The position numbers and the translations under genes are program-made. Of a DNA stretch of 64,000 nucleotides, positions 23,917-31,453 are shown piece by piece; within the stretch, counting starts at the first letter, position 1; every line of letters starts with the position of its first letter. A model generated the notes under the pieces. The model saw only the letters and a program-made list of their open reading frames with translations. It was not told the DNA's origin and did no database searches. The DNA is from Rathayibacter sp. SD072 (GTDB taxonomy: Bacteria > Actinomycetota > Actinomycetes > Actinomycetales > Microbacteriaceae). The DNA is taken from assembly GCF_017355185.1 (NCBI RefSeq), contig NZ_JADILJ010000014.1, positions 1-64,000 of the forward strand, read 5' to 3'.

Positions 23917-24213
23917 TCAGTGCTCGTCGTAGTGCCCGGCGTGAGCGGCGTGCTTGTGACCGTCGTGCACGAAGTCGACGTGGTCGTCGTGCGGGACGCT
24001 CTCGTGACCGCAGGAGTCGCCGTGCTCGTGGTCCGCGGCGGAGTGCTCGGCCTCGGCCTCGTGCTCGTCGTAGTGGTCGCCGTGCAGGGCGTGGTGGTGG
24101 GTGCCGTGCGCGTAGTCGACGTGATCGTCGTGCTGAACGGCCTGGTGGCCGCAGGAGTCGCCGTGCCGGTGCTCGGTGACGGCGTGCTCGGCGTGGATCT
24201 CGGTGGTGCTCAT
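23917..24213 (-). CDS. Histidine-rich probable zinc-binding protein with internal duplication
   Basis: Protein of 98 residues with 26 histidines and two cysteines. It consists of two homologous halves sharing the pattern HGDSCGH-x2-V-x-HDDHVD, a run of His pairs, and HYDEH. There is no signal peptide, so it should be cytoplasmic. It is probably a zinc store, buffer or chaperone, inferred from composition and from neighbours (Zur boxes, SmtB-type sensor, zinc importer). The ATG at 24213 has only a weak ribosome-binding site. The inverted repeat 24285-24314 upstream is a candidate site for SmtB. Confidence 0.8.
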   Translation of the reverse strand: MSTTEIHAEHAVTEHRHGDSCGHQAVQHDDHVDYAHGTHHHALHGDHYDEHEAEAEHSAADHEHGDSCGHESVPHDDHVDFVHDGHKHAAHAGHYDEH

Positions 24214-24284
24214 GGTGCGGCCTCTCGTGCTGTCGATGACGGGGGCGACGCCGGGTCGGGGCACGGCGTCTCCGATCACCTCAC

Positions 24285-24314
24285 CAGATGCATAAACGAA
24301 TTGCAATACATCTG
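24285..24314. promoter_or_regulatory. A+T-rich inverted repeat upstream of the His-rich gene (candidate SmtB site)
   Basis: CAGATG-N18-CATCTG, with an inner TGCA-N9-TGCA, stands out as an A+T-rich island 70-100 nt before the His-rich gene. SmtB/ArsR repressors bind such imperfect A+T-rich palindromes, and a SmtB-type gene lies 240 bp away. Confidence 0.45.
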
Positions 24315-24351
24315 CACAGTTGAGACCGATGATCATGATCGTCTCGGTGGG

Positions 24352-24540
24352 CGGGTCTCGATGCGCCGCTGCGCGGCTACTCGACCAGCAGGGGTCCCGC
24401 TGTGCGGCTACTCGACCAGTAGGGGTCCCCCTGTGCGTGCTACTCGACGAGCAGGGGTCGCCCCTGCGGGGCTGCTCGACCCGCGAGGGGGCACACCTTG
24501 CTGATCGAGTAGCCCGCGCAGCGGGCGTATCGAGATCCCT
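24352..24540. repeat. 31-32-bp tandem repeat with inverted terminal copy (TACTCGA family)
   Basis: Four units carrying TACTCGA or TGCTCGA start at 24378, 24409, 24441 and 24473 (periods 31, 32, 32), spaced by CAGGGGTC segments. The outer ends GGGTCTCGATGCG (24352) and CGTATCGAGATCCC (to about 24539) are inverted copies. Similar TCTCGATACGCCC...GGGCTACTCGATCAGC elements are widespread in Microbacteriaceae intergenic DNA, as I recall. No gene is seen in this gap. Confidence 0.8.
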
Positions 24541-24556
24541 CCCGAACCGAGGGTCC

Positions 24557-24838
24557 TCAACCCTCCAGGGCGTGCCGGACGGCGTCGTCGACGATGTGCG
24601 TGACGTGCGTGTCGGCGACGGAGTAGTGCGCCTCCCGACCGATCCGCTCGACCGCGACGAGCCCCGCCGACCGCAGGGTGCGCAGGTGCTGCGACACCAG
24701 TGGCTGCGAGAGCCCGGTCCGCTCGGCGAGGCCCCCCACCGTCGACCGCTCCCTCTCCAGCTCGCGCAGCAGGCGCAGACGGGAGGCCGAGGACAGCACC
24801 TTGAACAGCTCGGCGGCCGGCTCCAGATCCTCTGCCAT
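24557..24838 (-). CDS. SmtB-type zinc-sensing ArsR-family repressor
   Basis: Repressor of 93 residues. The helix-turn-helix includes 'LAERTGLSQPLVSQHLRTLRSAGLV'. The alpha-5 motif 'DTHVTHIVDDAVRHALE' places Asp76, His78, His89 and Glu92 at exactly the spacing of SmtB D104, H106, H117 and E120. The regulatory zinc site is therefore complete. The ATG at 24838 is chosen; an in-frame TTG at 24850 would add four residues, and neither has a good ribosome-binding site. It likely releases the His-rich gene, itself, or both when zinc is in excess, complementing Zur. Confidence 0.88.
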   Translation of the reverse strand: MAEDLEPAAELFKVLSSASRLRLLRELERERSTVGGLAERTGLSQPLVSQHLRTLRSAGLVAVERIGREAHYSVADTHVTHIVDDAVRHALEG

Positions 24839-24877
24839 GTGCTCATACAAGCAGACGTGCAGGGGTCGCGCGGATCC

Positions 24878-25531
24878 TCACTCAGTGGGCTCGAGCACCC
24901 CGTCCACCAGCCGCACCACGCGGTCTGCGAGGGCGATCACGGCCGGATCGTGCGAGACGCACGCCACCGCGACTCCGCGCTCGGCCTCCGCGCGCAGGAT
25001 CGCGCGGATCCGCTCGGCGCTCGCCGCGTCCAGCCCGGTCGTCGGCTCGTCGAGCAGGAGCAGGTCGGCGCCCCGGGCCAGGCCCTGCGCGAGCAGCGTC
25101 CGCTGCCGCTGGCCACCGGAGAGCACGGCGAACGGCTCGGCGGCGAGCGGAGTGATCCCGAGCCGCTCCATCGCGGCGACGACCGCGGCGCGCGACTCCG
25201 CTCCGATCGGCCGCCATCGGCCGGCACGGCCCCAGACGCCGATGGTCACGACGTCGCGTACGGTGACGGGCAGGCGGTCCGGGACGGCGGTGCGCTGGGG
25301 GACGAAGGCGATCGCGGAGGGGGCGCTGCGGGTGCCCCTGGAAGGTGCTCGGGTGCCGGCGACGACCTCCAGCAGCGTCGTCTTCCCCGCTCCGTTCGGC
25401 CCGGCGATCACGGTGAGGGAGCCGACCGGCAGATCGAGATCGAGGCTCGCCAGCGCCGTGCGCTCGCCGAAGTCGACGCCGATCCCTCGGAGGCTCACGA
25501 GGGCGACGGGGTGCAGAACGCTGGGGGACAC
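24878..25531 (-). CDS. aztA: Zinc ABC transporter ATP-binding protein
   Basis: ATPase of 217 residues with Walker A 'GPNGAGKTT' (44-52), signature 'LSGGQRQR', Walker B 'LLLLDEPTTGLD' and switch 'VSHD'. It powers zinc import with the divergent permease gene at 25588. GTG start at 25531 with a TACCGT -10 ending 7 nt upstream, so the mRNA is nearly leaderless. The Zur-like box 25551-25571 lies directly behind and can shut off both aztA and the aztB operon. Confidence 0.9.
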   Translation of the reverse strand: MSPSVLHPVALVSLRGIGVDFGERTALASLDLDLPVGSLTVIAGPNGAGKTTLLEVVAGTRAPSRGTRSAPSAIAFVPQRTAVPDRLPVTVRDVVTIGVWGRAGRWRPIGAESRAAVVAAMERLGITPLAAEPFAVLSGGQRQRTLLAQGLARGADLLLLDEPTTGLDAASAERIRAILRAEAERGVAVACVSHDPAVIALADRVVRLVDGVLEPTE

Positions 25532-25550
25532 CTGCTCGACGGTAGCAGGT

Positions 25551-25571
25551 TGATAACCGTTCTCATTATCA
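25551..25571. promoter_or_regulatory. Zur-like box between aztA and aztB
   Basis: TGATAA-N9-TTATCA is a 21-bp palindrome in the 56-nt gap between two divergent zinc-importer genes. It shares TTGATAAC-N2-TTCTC-N-TTA with the box before rpmJ. Position and sequence fit Zur repression of both promoters. Confidence 0.8.
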
Positions 25572-25587
25572 GCTACGGTCGGGCACC

Positions 25588-26445
25588 ATGCCTTCCTTCC
25601 TCCTCGGGATCCTCGAGCCGTTCGCGCTCGACTTCCTCCAGCGCGCCCTCCTCGGAGGAGCGCTGGTCGCCGTCCTGTGCGGCGTCGTGGGGACCTGGGT
25701 GGTCCTCCGCGGGATGGCGTTCCTGGGCGAGGCGCTCGCCCACGGCATGCTCCCCGGCGTGGCCCTGGCGACCGTGCTCGGAGCGCCCGTACTGGTCGGC
25801 GGGGCGGCGAGTGCGGTGGCGATGAGCCTCGGCATCGCGGCCCTGCAGCGGCGGGGCCGGCTGTCGTACGACACGAGCATCGGCATGCTCTTCGTCTCGA
25901 TGCTCGCGCTGGGCGTCATCATCATCAGCCACTCGGGCAGCTTCGCCACCGACGCCACGTCGATCCTGTTCGGCGACATCCTCGCCATCGCGCCCCTCGA
26001 CATCACGCTCCTCGCCGTGGCGACCGGAGCGGGTCTCCTCGTCGCCGCGGTCTTCCACCGCTCGCTGGTGGCGCTCGCGCTGGATCACCGGATCGCGTCC
26101 GTCCTCGGACTCGGGCCGCGCTCGGCCCAGGCCGCGCTCGTCGGGCTCGTGACGCTGGCGGTGGTCGCGTCGTACCAGGCCGTCGGCTCACTCCTGGTCG
26201 TGGGCCTGCTCCTGGCGCCCGCGGTCGCCGCGGGGCACTGGACCACCCGCATCCCGACCCGGATGGTGCTCGCCGCCGTACTCGGCGTGCTCTCCGTCCT
26301 CGTCGGCCTCCTCGTCTCGTGGTACGCGGCGACGGCCGCGGGAGCGTCGGTCGCCGCGACGGCGATCGCGGTCTCGGGGCTGTCCTGGGCGCTCCGCGCG
26401 GCCACCGTGCCGCTGCGCTCCCGCCCCCTCGCGATCCACGCCTGA
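25588..26445 (+). CDS. aztB: Zinc ABC transporter permease
   Basis: Membrane permease of the ABC-3 family, 285 residues, with eight or nine hydrophobic segments. Family stretches are 'GTWVVLRGMAFLGEALAHGMLPGVA', 'RRGRLSYDTSIGMLFVSMLALGVII' (seen in part) and 'ILFGDILAI'. It moves zinc received from the binding protein AztC. First gene of aztB-lipoprotein-aztC-lipoprotein. A TACGGT -10 lies 8 nt before the ATG, just downstream of the Zur-like box. Confidence 0.92.
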   Translation: MPSFLLGILEPFALDFLQRALLGGALVAVLCGVVGTWVVLRGMAFLGEALAHGMLPGVALATVLGAPVLVGGAASAVAMSLGIAALQRRGRLSYDTSIGMLFVSMLALGVIIISHSGSFATDATSILFGDILAIAPLDITLLAVATGAGLLVAAVFHRSLVALALDHRIASVLGLGPRSAQAALVGLVTLAVVASYQAVGSLLVVGLLLAPAVAAGHWTTRIPTRMVLAAVLGVLSVLVGLLVSWYAATAAGASVAATAIAVSGLSWALRAATVPLRSRPLAIHA

Positions 26446-26481
26446 CCGACCGCCCTCATCGTCTCCTCTCGAAAGGACCCC

Positions 26482-27684
26482 GTGCGCTCCCGCTCCACCC
26501 TCCTCCTCGGCGCCCTCGCCCTGGGCCTCGCGGCCTGCTCGACCGACGCCGCCGCTCCGCCCGCCGACGCCTCCGGTGACGGGCACGGCGCGGTCTCCGG
26601 AGCCGCCGAGCTCTCGGAGCCGCGCCTCGGCCTCACCTGGATCGACCCGGCAGGAGCCGTCTCGCACCTCGATCTGCTCGACGAGACCGTCGCCGAGCTC
26701 GGCGCCATCGGCGAGCCCACGGCGATGACGACCGACGGGCGCTACCTCTTCGCGCAGACCGCGGACCGCGTCGAGATCGTCGACAGCGGCGTCTGGACCT
26801 GGGATCACGTCGACCACTTCCACTACTACCGCGCCGACCCGCGGATCCTCGGCACGGTCGAGGGGGAGGGGGAGGCGGTCGTCGCCACGACGAACCTCTC
26901 GACCTCCGGCGGCACCGGTCTCTTCTTCCCCGACTCGGGCGAGGCCGTGCTGCTCGACACCGAGGCGCTGTCGACGGGGGAGATCAGGGAGTCGTTCCGC
27001 CTCGACGCCGAGCAGGGCGCCGGGATGGTCGTGCCGGTCGGATCCTTCGCTCTGGTCACCGAGGGCGGCGGGACCGTCGCCGGGTACACCGCCGACGGCG
27101 AGCCCACCGGTCTCGTCGAGGACTGCCCGCAGCCGGCGGGGACGATCACCACCCGCGTCGGCGCCGTCGTCGGCTGCGCGGACGGCGCTCTGCTCGCCAC
27201 CGTCGAGGGCGAGGAGCTGAACATCGAGCGGATCCCGTATCCCGCCGGAGCCACCGCGCCCGCCGCCACGAGCTTCGCGAACCGCGAGGGCCGGCCCACC
27301 GTCGCCGGACTCGCCGGCACCGAGGGGATCTGGCTGCTCGACACCCGGGCGCGCTCGTGGACCCTGCTCCCGGCTCCGTCGCCCCTCGTGCAGGCGACCG
27401 CGGTCGACGACGAGGACGACCACGTGCTCGCGCTCGCCGAGGACGGCCGCCTGCTCGTGCTCGACGGGGCGGACGGAGCGGTGCTGTCGCAGACGGAGCC
27501 GCTCGTCGCGGAGTCGCTCGCCGCGGGTCTCGCACCGGCCCTCGTCGCCGACCAGCAGCGCGCCTACCTCAGCGCACCCGCCGAGAAGGCGCTGCACGAG
27601 ATCGACTACGCGGACGGCGCCCGCCTCGCGCGCTCGTTCGGCACGGCGACCGAGCCTGCCTTCACCGCCGAGACGGGACGATGA
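26482..27684 (+). CDS. AztD-related metallochaperone-like lipoprotein (first copy)
   Basis: Secreted lipoprotein of 400 residues, lipobox Cys19 (GLAAC). Short repeated strands with 'DGRYLFAQTADRVEIVDSG' and 'DGRLLVLDGADGAVL' patterns suggest a beta-propeller, as in the zinc chaperone AztD. The segment 'WDHVDHFHYYRADPRIL' (His109, His112, His114) is a likely metal site. AAAGGA lies upstream of the GTG start. The end overlaps aztC by ATGA. It differs considerably from the second copy at 28628, so the two may have separate roles. Confidence 0.82.
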   Translation: MRSRSTLLLGALALGLAACSTDAAAPPADASGDGHGAVSGAAELSEPRLGLTWIDPAGAVSHLDLLDETVAELGAIGEPTAMTTDGRYLFAQTADRVEIVDSGVWTWDHVDHFHYYRADPRILGTVEGEGEAVVATTNLSTSGGTGLFFPDSGEAVLLDTEALSTGEIRESFRLDAEQGAGMVVPVGSFALVTEGGGTVAGYTADGEPTGLVEDCPQPAGTITTRVGAVVGCADGALLATVEGEELNIERIPYPAGATAPAATSFANREGRPTVAGLAGTEGIWLLDTRARSWTLLPAPSPLVQATAVDDEDDHVLALAEDGRLLVLDGADGAVLSQTEPLVAESLAAGLAPALVADQQRAYLSAPAEKALHEIDYADGARLARSFGTATEPAFTAETGR

Positions 27685-28592
27685 CCGTGCGACGACTCCG
27701 CCTCTCCGTCGCCGCCGCGGTCCTGCTCGCCCTGTCGGGCTGCTCCGCCGCGGCCGACGACCGCCCCCTGGTGATCGTCTCGACCAACATCCTCGGCGAC
27801 GTCGTCGAGCGGCTCGTCGGCGACGAGGCCGAGGTCGTGACGCTGATGAAGCCGGACGCCGACCCGCACTCCTTCGAGATCTCGGCGCAGGAGGCCGCGC
27901 GGCTGCGCTCGGCCGACCTCGTCGTCTCGAACGGCCTGGGCCTGGAGGAGGGACTGCAGCAGCACCTCGACGCCGCGGCCGACGAGGACGTCGCGGCCTT
28001 CGTCGCCGGCGACGCGATCGAGGTGCTCGACTACCGCTCCGGCGACGCCGAGGGCAGCCCCGACTCGCACTTCTGGACCGATCCCGCGCGCATGATCGAC
28101 GTCGTCGACGCGCTCGAGCCCGTGCTGGCAGCTCTCGACGGAGCGGACCCCGCGGCGATCGAGCGGAGCACCGCCGGGTACCGCACCGAGCTCGAGGCGC
28201 TCGATGCCGAGATGACGGCGGCGTTCGCGGCGATCCCCGACACGCGCCGTGCGCTCGTCACCAACCACCACGTCTTCGGCTACCTCGCCGACCGCTTCGA
28301 CTTCGCCGTCGTCGGCGCGGTAATCCCCGGAGGCACGACCCTCGCCGCCCCGTCCGCCTCCGACCTCGCCGATCTGGTCGAGGCCGTCGAGGACACCGGC
28401 GTCCCCACGATCTTCGCGGAGTCCTCGTCTCCCGACCGCCTCGTCCAGGCGCTCGCGAGCGAAGCCGATATCCGCGTCGAGGTGGTCGAGCTGTTCACGG
28501 AGTCCCTCACCGGTCCCGAGGGCGGCGCCCCCGACTACCTCGCCATGATGCGCGTCAACACGCAGCGCATCGCCGCCGGACTCTCGCCCTGA
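27681..28592 (+). CDS. aztC: Zinc ABC transporter substrate-binding lipoprotein
   Basis: Cluster A-I (ZnuA/AztC) binding protein of 303 residues. Lipobox Cys21 (LSGC). Ligand motifs are 'DADPHSFE' (His63), 'SPDSHFWTDP', 'LVTNHHVFGYLADRF' and the late acidic 'IFAESSSPDRL'. The long His-rich loop of ZnuA is absent, as in AztC, where a separate chaperone supplies zinc. The ATG at 27681 overlaps the preceding stop. Confidence 0.93.
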   Translation: MTVRRLRLSVAAAVLLALSGCSAAADDRPLVIVSTNILGDVVERLVGDEAEVVTLMKPDADPHSFEISAQEAARLRSADLVVSNGLGLEEGLQQHLDAAADEDVAAFVAGDAIEVLDYRSGDAEGSPDSHFWTDPARMIDVVDALEPVLAALDGADPAAIERSTAGYRTELEALDAEMTAAFAAIPDTRRALVTNHHVFGYLADRFDFAVVGAVIPGGTTLAAPSASDLADLVEAVEDTGVPTIFAESSSPDRLVQALASEADIRVEVVELFTESLTGPEGGAPDYLAMMRVNTQRIAAGLSP

Positions 28593-28627
28593 GCGTCCAC
28601 GACCACCACCAGGAGAACGACATCACC

Positions 28628-29827
28628 ATGCGCACCTTCCGACGCGCCGGCCTCGGCCTGCTCGCCCTCGGCACGATCGCGACCCTCGCGGCCTGCTCCT
28701 CGAGCGGAGCCCCCGCGGCCGACCCGACCGCCGACTCCACTCCGACCGCCTCGGCCACCCGCGTCGCCGTCGCCTACGAGGGCGGCATCCTCGTCCTCGA
28801 CGGAGAGACGCTCGAGACCGTGGCCGACCTGGACTCCGAGGAGTTCACCCGGCTCAACCCGGCCGGCGACGGCCGGCACGTCATGGTCACCATGAGCGAG
28901 GGCTTCCAACTCCTCGACACCGCCGCGGGCGCCGACGGCGAGCCCGAGCTCACCGACGTCGTCTTCCCGGCCGACACCCCCGGCCACGTCGTCCGCCACG
29001 GCGGCAAGACGATCCTCTACGCCGACGGCACGAGCGACACCACGATCATCGAGACCGCCGACCTGGCCTCCTCCGAGGGCGTGCCCGAGGTCGAGACCAT
29101 CGCGGGCGTCGAGGCGCACCACGGTGTGTCGATCGTCCTCGAGGACGGCACCTTCCTCACCACGGTCGGCACCGCCGACGGACGCACCGGCATCGAGGTG
29201 CGCGACGCCTCCGGCGCCGTGGTGGCCACGAACGACCAGTGCCCCGGCGTGCACGGCGAGGGCACGGCCGAGGGCGAGGCCGTCGTCTTCGGCTGCGAGA
29301 ACGGCGCCCTCGTCTACGACGACGGCGCGATCACCAAGCTCGAGGCGCCCGACCAGCCCTACGGCCGCATGGGCAACGCGTGGGTCAGCGAGACCAGCCC
29401 GATCGTCGTCGGCGACTATAAGGACGACCAGGACGCCGAGGGCTACCTCCTGCACCGCCTCGCCCTGATCGACACCGAGGCGAAGTCCCTCGAGGTCGTC
29501 GACCTCCCCGAGGGTGTCGAGTACACCTTCCGCGGCGTCGCCCGTGGACCGGAGGACCTCGCCTACCTGATCGGCTCCGACGGAGCGGTCCACGTCGTCG
29601 ACCCCGGGACCGGTGGGATCACCGACTCGTACCCGGTGGTCGACGCGTGGGAGAGCCCGGTCGAGTGGCAGGACCCGCACCCCGCCATCACGGTCGCGGG
29701 CGACGTCGCGTACGTCACCGATCCGGCGGCGGACTCCATCCACGCGGTCGACCTGACCACCGGGGAGATCGTCTCCAGCGCCGAGCTGGGCGTCACTCCG
29801 AACGAGATCGCCGTCGCCGCGAGCTGA
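28628..29827 (+). CDS. aztD: Zinc metallochaperone (AztD-like lipoprotein, second copy)
   Basis: Secreted lipoprotein of 399 residues with lipobox Cys23 (LAACS) and a beta-propeller-like series of strands. AztD marks include 'VEAHHGVSIVLEDGTF', 'NDQCPGVHGEGTAEGEAVVFGCENGAL' (two cysteines that could form a disulphide) and the C-terminal 'VTDPAADSIHAVDLTTGEIV'. AztD hands zinc to AztC on the outer face of the membrane. AGGAGAA lies upstream of the ATG. A hairpin terminator follows at 29841. Confidence 0.88.
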   Translation: MRTFRRAGLGLLALGTIATLAACSSSGAPAADPTADSTPTASATRVAVAYEGGILVLDGETLETVADLDSEEFTRLNPAGDGRHVMVTMSEGFQLLDTAAGADGEPELTDVVFPADTPGHVVRHGGKTILYADGTSDTTIIETADLASSEGVPEVETIAGVEAHHGVSIVLEDGTFLTTVGTADGRTGIEVRDASGAVVATNDQCPGVHGEGTAEGEAVVFGCENGALVYDDGAITKLEAPDQPYGRMGNAWVSETSPIVVGDYKDDQDAEGYLLHRLALIDTEAKSLEVVDLPEGVEYTFRGVARGPEDLAYLIGSDGAVHVVDPGTGGITDSYPVVDAWESPVEWQDPHPAITVAGDVAYVTDPAADSIHAVDLTTGEIVSSAELGVTPNEIAVAAS

Positions 29828-29840
29828 CGCACGGTCGAGG

Positions 29841-29875
29841 CGGAGGGCGCGGGGCATCGGGCTCCGCGCCCTCCG
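29841..29875 (+). terminator. Terminator of the azt operon
   Basis: A perfect 12-bp stem (CGGAGGGCGCGG and its complement) with an 11-nt loop begins 14 nt after the stop at 29827. Confidence 0.7.
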
Positions 29876-29904
29876 TCGTCCCCGGGCGGAGTCGCCGCCG
29901 GCCG

Positions 29905-30125
29905 TGAGCGGACGCGATCCGGGGTCTGCTCGGGCGGCGGGCCCCGGGTCGGGTCCACTCGCGGTCGGCGGATCGCGAGTGGGCGCGTTCTGGGCTCTGC
30001 GCGTGCGCGGAAGCCCGTTTCGCGTCCATTCGTGGGTAGTGGATCTCGCGAGTGGGCGCGTTCCGGGCTCTGCTTGCACGCTGGACCCCGTACCGCGTCG
30101 ACTCGCGGGTGCGCGTGCAGGCCGG
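29905..30125. repeat. Tandem 73-bp repeat array, family 1 (3 units)
   Basis: Unit cores lie at 29916, 29987 and 30060 (periods 71 and 73), each preceded by GAG(T/C)GG(A/G)CGCG and followed by CCCG-N-TTCGCGTCCA-type segments. It occupies half of the 475-nt gap between the azt operon and the epimerase gene. The remainder (30126-30302) is G+C-rich without a recognisable feature. Confidence 0.85.
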
Positions 30126-30302
30126 AGTGCCGACCGGCTGCGGCGGAGGCACCGGCGGGCGCCCCCGCCCCGTGACAGCGCTCTCCGGAACCCCCTGGCG
30201 CCGCCGCCCGCGATGTGAGGGGATGGACGCCGGTGCACGTCGACGTCCCCCGCCTCCCGTGGCCGGACCGCGCACCTCCCTCAACGAAAGGTCGGGTCAG
30301 CC

Positions 30303-31298
30303 GTGCCGCTCAGCGTTCTGTTCATCGGAGGAACGGGCATCATCAGCTCGGAGGGCGTCCGCCGCGCTCTCGAGACGGGGCTTGAGGTGACCGTGCTCAA
30401 CCGCGGGCGCACCGCGCTCCGTCCGCTCCCGGAGGGGGTCCGCACCCTCACCGCCGACATCCGCGATCCCGGCAGCGTGCGCGAGGCGCTCGGCGACGAG
30501 CACTTCGACGCCGTGGTCGAGTTCGCGGCCTTCACCCCCGAGCACGTGCAGCAGGACATCGACCTGTTCACCGGCCGCACCGCCCAGTACGTGTTCATCA
30601 GCTCGGCCTCGGCGTACCAGAAGCCCCCGGCGCGGCTGCCGGTGACGGAGTCGACTCCGCTGCGGAACCCCTACTGGTCGTACTCGCAGGACAAGATCGC
30701 CTGCGAGGACCTGCTCGTCACCGAGTACCGGCGCACCGGCTTCCCCGTGACGATCGTGCGGCCCTCGCACACCTACGACCGCACGGCGCTGCCGGTCGAC
30801 GGAGGCTGGACCGTGATCGACCGGATGCGGCGCGGCCTCGAGGTGGTCGTCCCGGGCGACGGCACCTCGCTCTGGACCCTGACCCACAGCCGCGACGTCG
30901 CGGTCGGACTCGTCGGCCTGCTCGGTGCGACGGCGGCGATCGGCGAGGCGTTCCACATCACGGGCGACGAGACGCCCACGTGGGACCGCATCCACCGGGA
31001 CCTCGCGGCGGCGGCCGGGACCGAGGCGCGGATCGTGCACGTCCCGTCCGACGCGATCGCTGCGGCCGATCCCGAGCTCGGCGCCGGGATCATCGGCGAC
31101 AAGGCGCACTCCATGGTCTTCGACAACGCGAAGATCCGCGCTCTCGTGCCCGCGTACTCGCCCTCCGTCCGCTTCAGCGACGGCGCCCGCGAGATCGTCG
31201 AGTGGTACGACGCCGACGCGTCCCGCCGGGTCGTCGACGAGCGGATGAACACCCTGTTCGACACGCTGATCGAGCGGCACCGGCCCCGCCCGCTCTAG
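30303..31298 (+). CDS. NAD-dependent epimerase/dehydratase family protein
   Basis: Extended short-chain-dehydrogenase fold of 331 residues. The dinucleotide motif is 'VLFIGGTGIISSEGV' (5-19). The usual active-site YxxxK is represented by 'YWSYSQDKIACED', with Tyr and Lys at the correct spacing, and 'FISSASAYQK' supplies the Ser. It is similar to uncharacterised UDP-sugar-like reductases. AAAGG lies about 10 nt before the GTG start. A stand-alone gene with its own terminator; the substrate is unknown. Confidence 0.88.
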   Translation: MPLSVLFIGGTGIISSEGVRRALETGLEVTVLNRGRTALRPLPEGVRTLTADIRDPGSVREALGDEHFDAVVEFAAFTPEHVQQDIDLFTGRTAQYVFISSASAYQKPPARLPVTESTPLRNPYWSYSQDKIACEDLLVTEYRRTGFPVTIVRPSHTYDRTALPVDGGWTVIDRMRRGLEVVVPGDGTSLWTLTHSRDVAVGLVGLLGATAAIGEAFHITGDETPTWDRIHRDLAAAAGTEARIVHVPSDAIAAADPELGAGIIGDKAHSMVFDNAKIRALVPAYSPSVRFSDGAREIVEWYDADASRRVVDERMNTLFDTLIERHRPRPL

Positions 31299-31305
31299 GG
31301 CGGTT

Positions 31306-31348
31306 CCCTGACGGGGGCGCTGCGGCGCGTGCGGCGCCCCCGTCAGGG
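31306..31348 (+). terminator. Terminator after the epimerase gene
   Basis: A perfect 15-bp stem, CCCTGACGGGGGCGC and its complement, with a 13-nt loop, starts 8 nt after the stop codon. Confidence 0.75.
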
Positions 31349-31453
31349 GGGCCTGAGCCTCCTCCCGCCGAAGCGCGGACACGATGTCTGCCAGAGTCGG
31401 AGGGCATTCCCCGGCGGGCAGCGGCCGGGGTCCCAGCGGAGAGGCGCCGACAC

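Noticed and set aside
29793-30284. Small minus-strand open frames across the 29.9-30.3 kb gap
   Set aside because: They consist of translated repeat sequence and lack start signals and recognisable domains.
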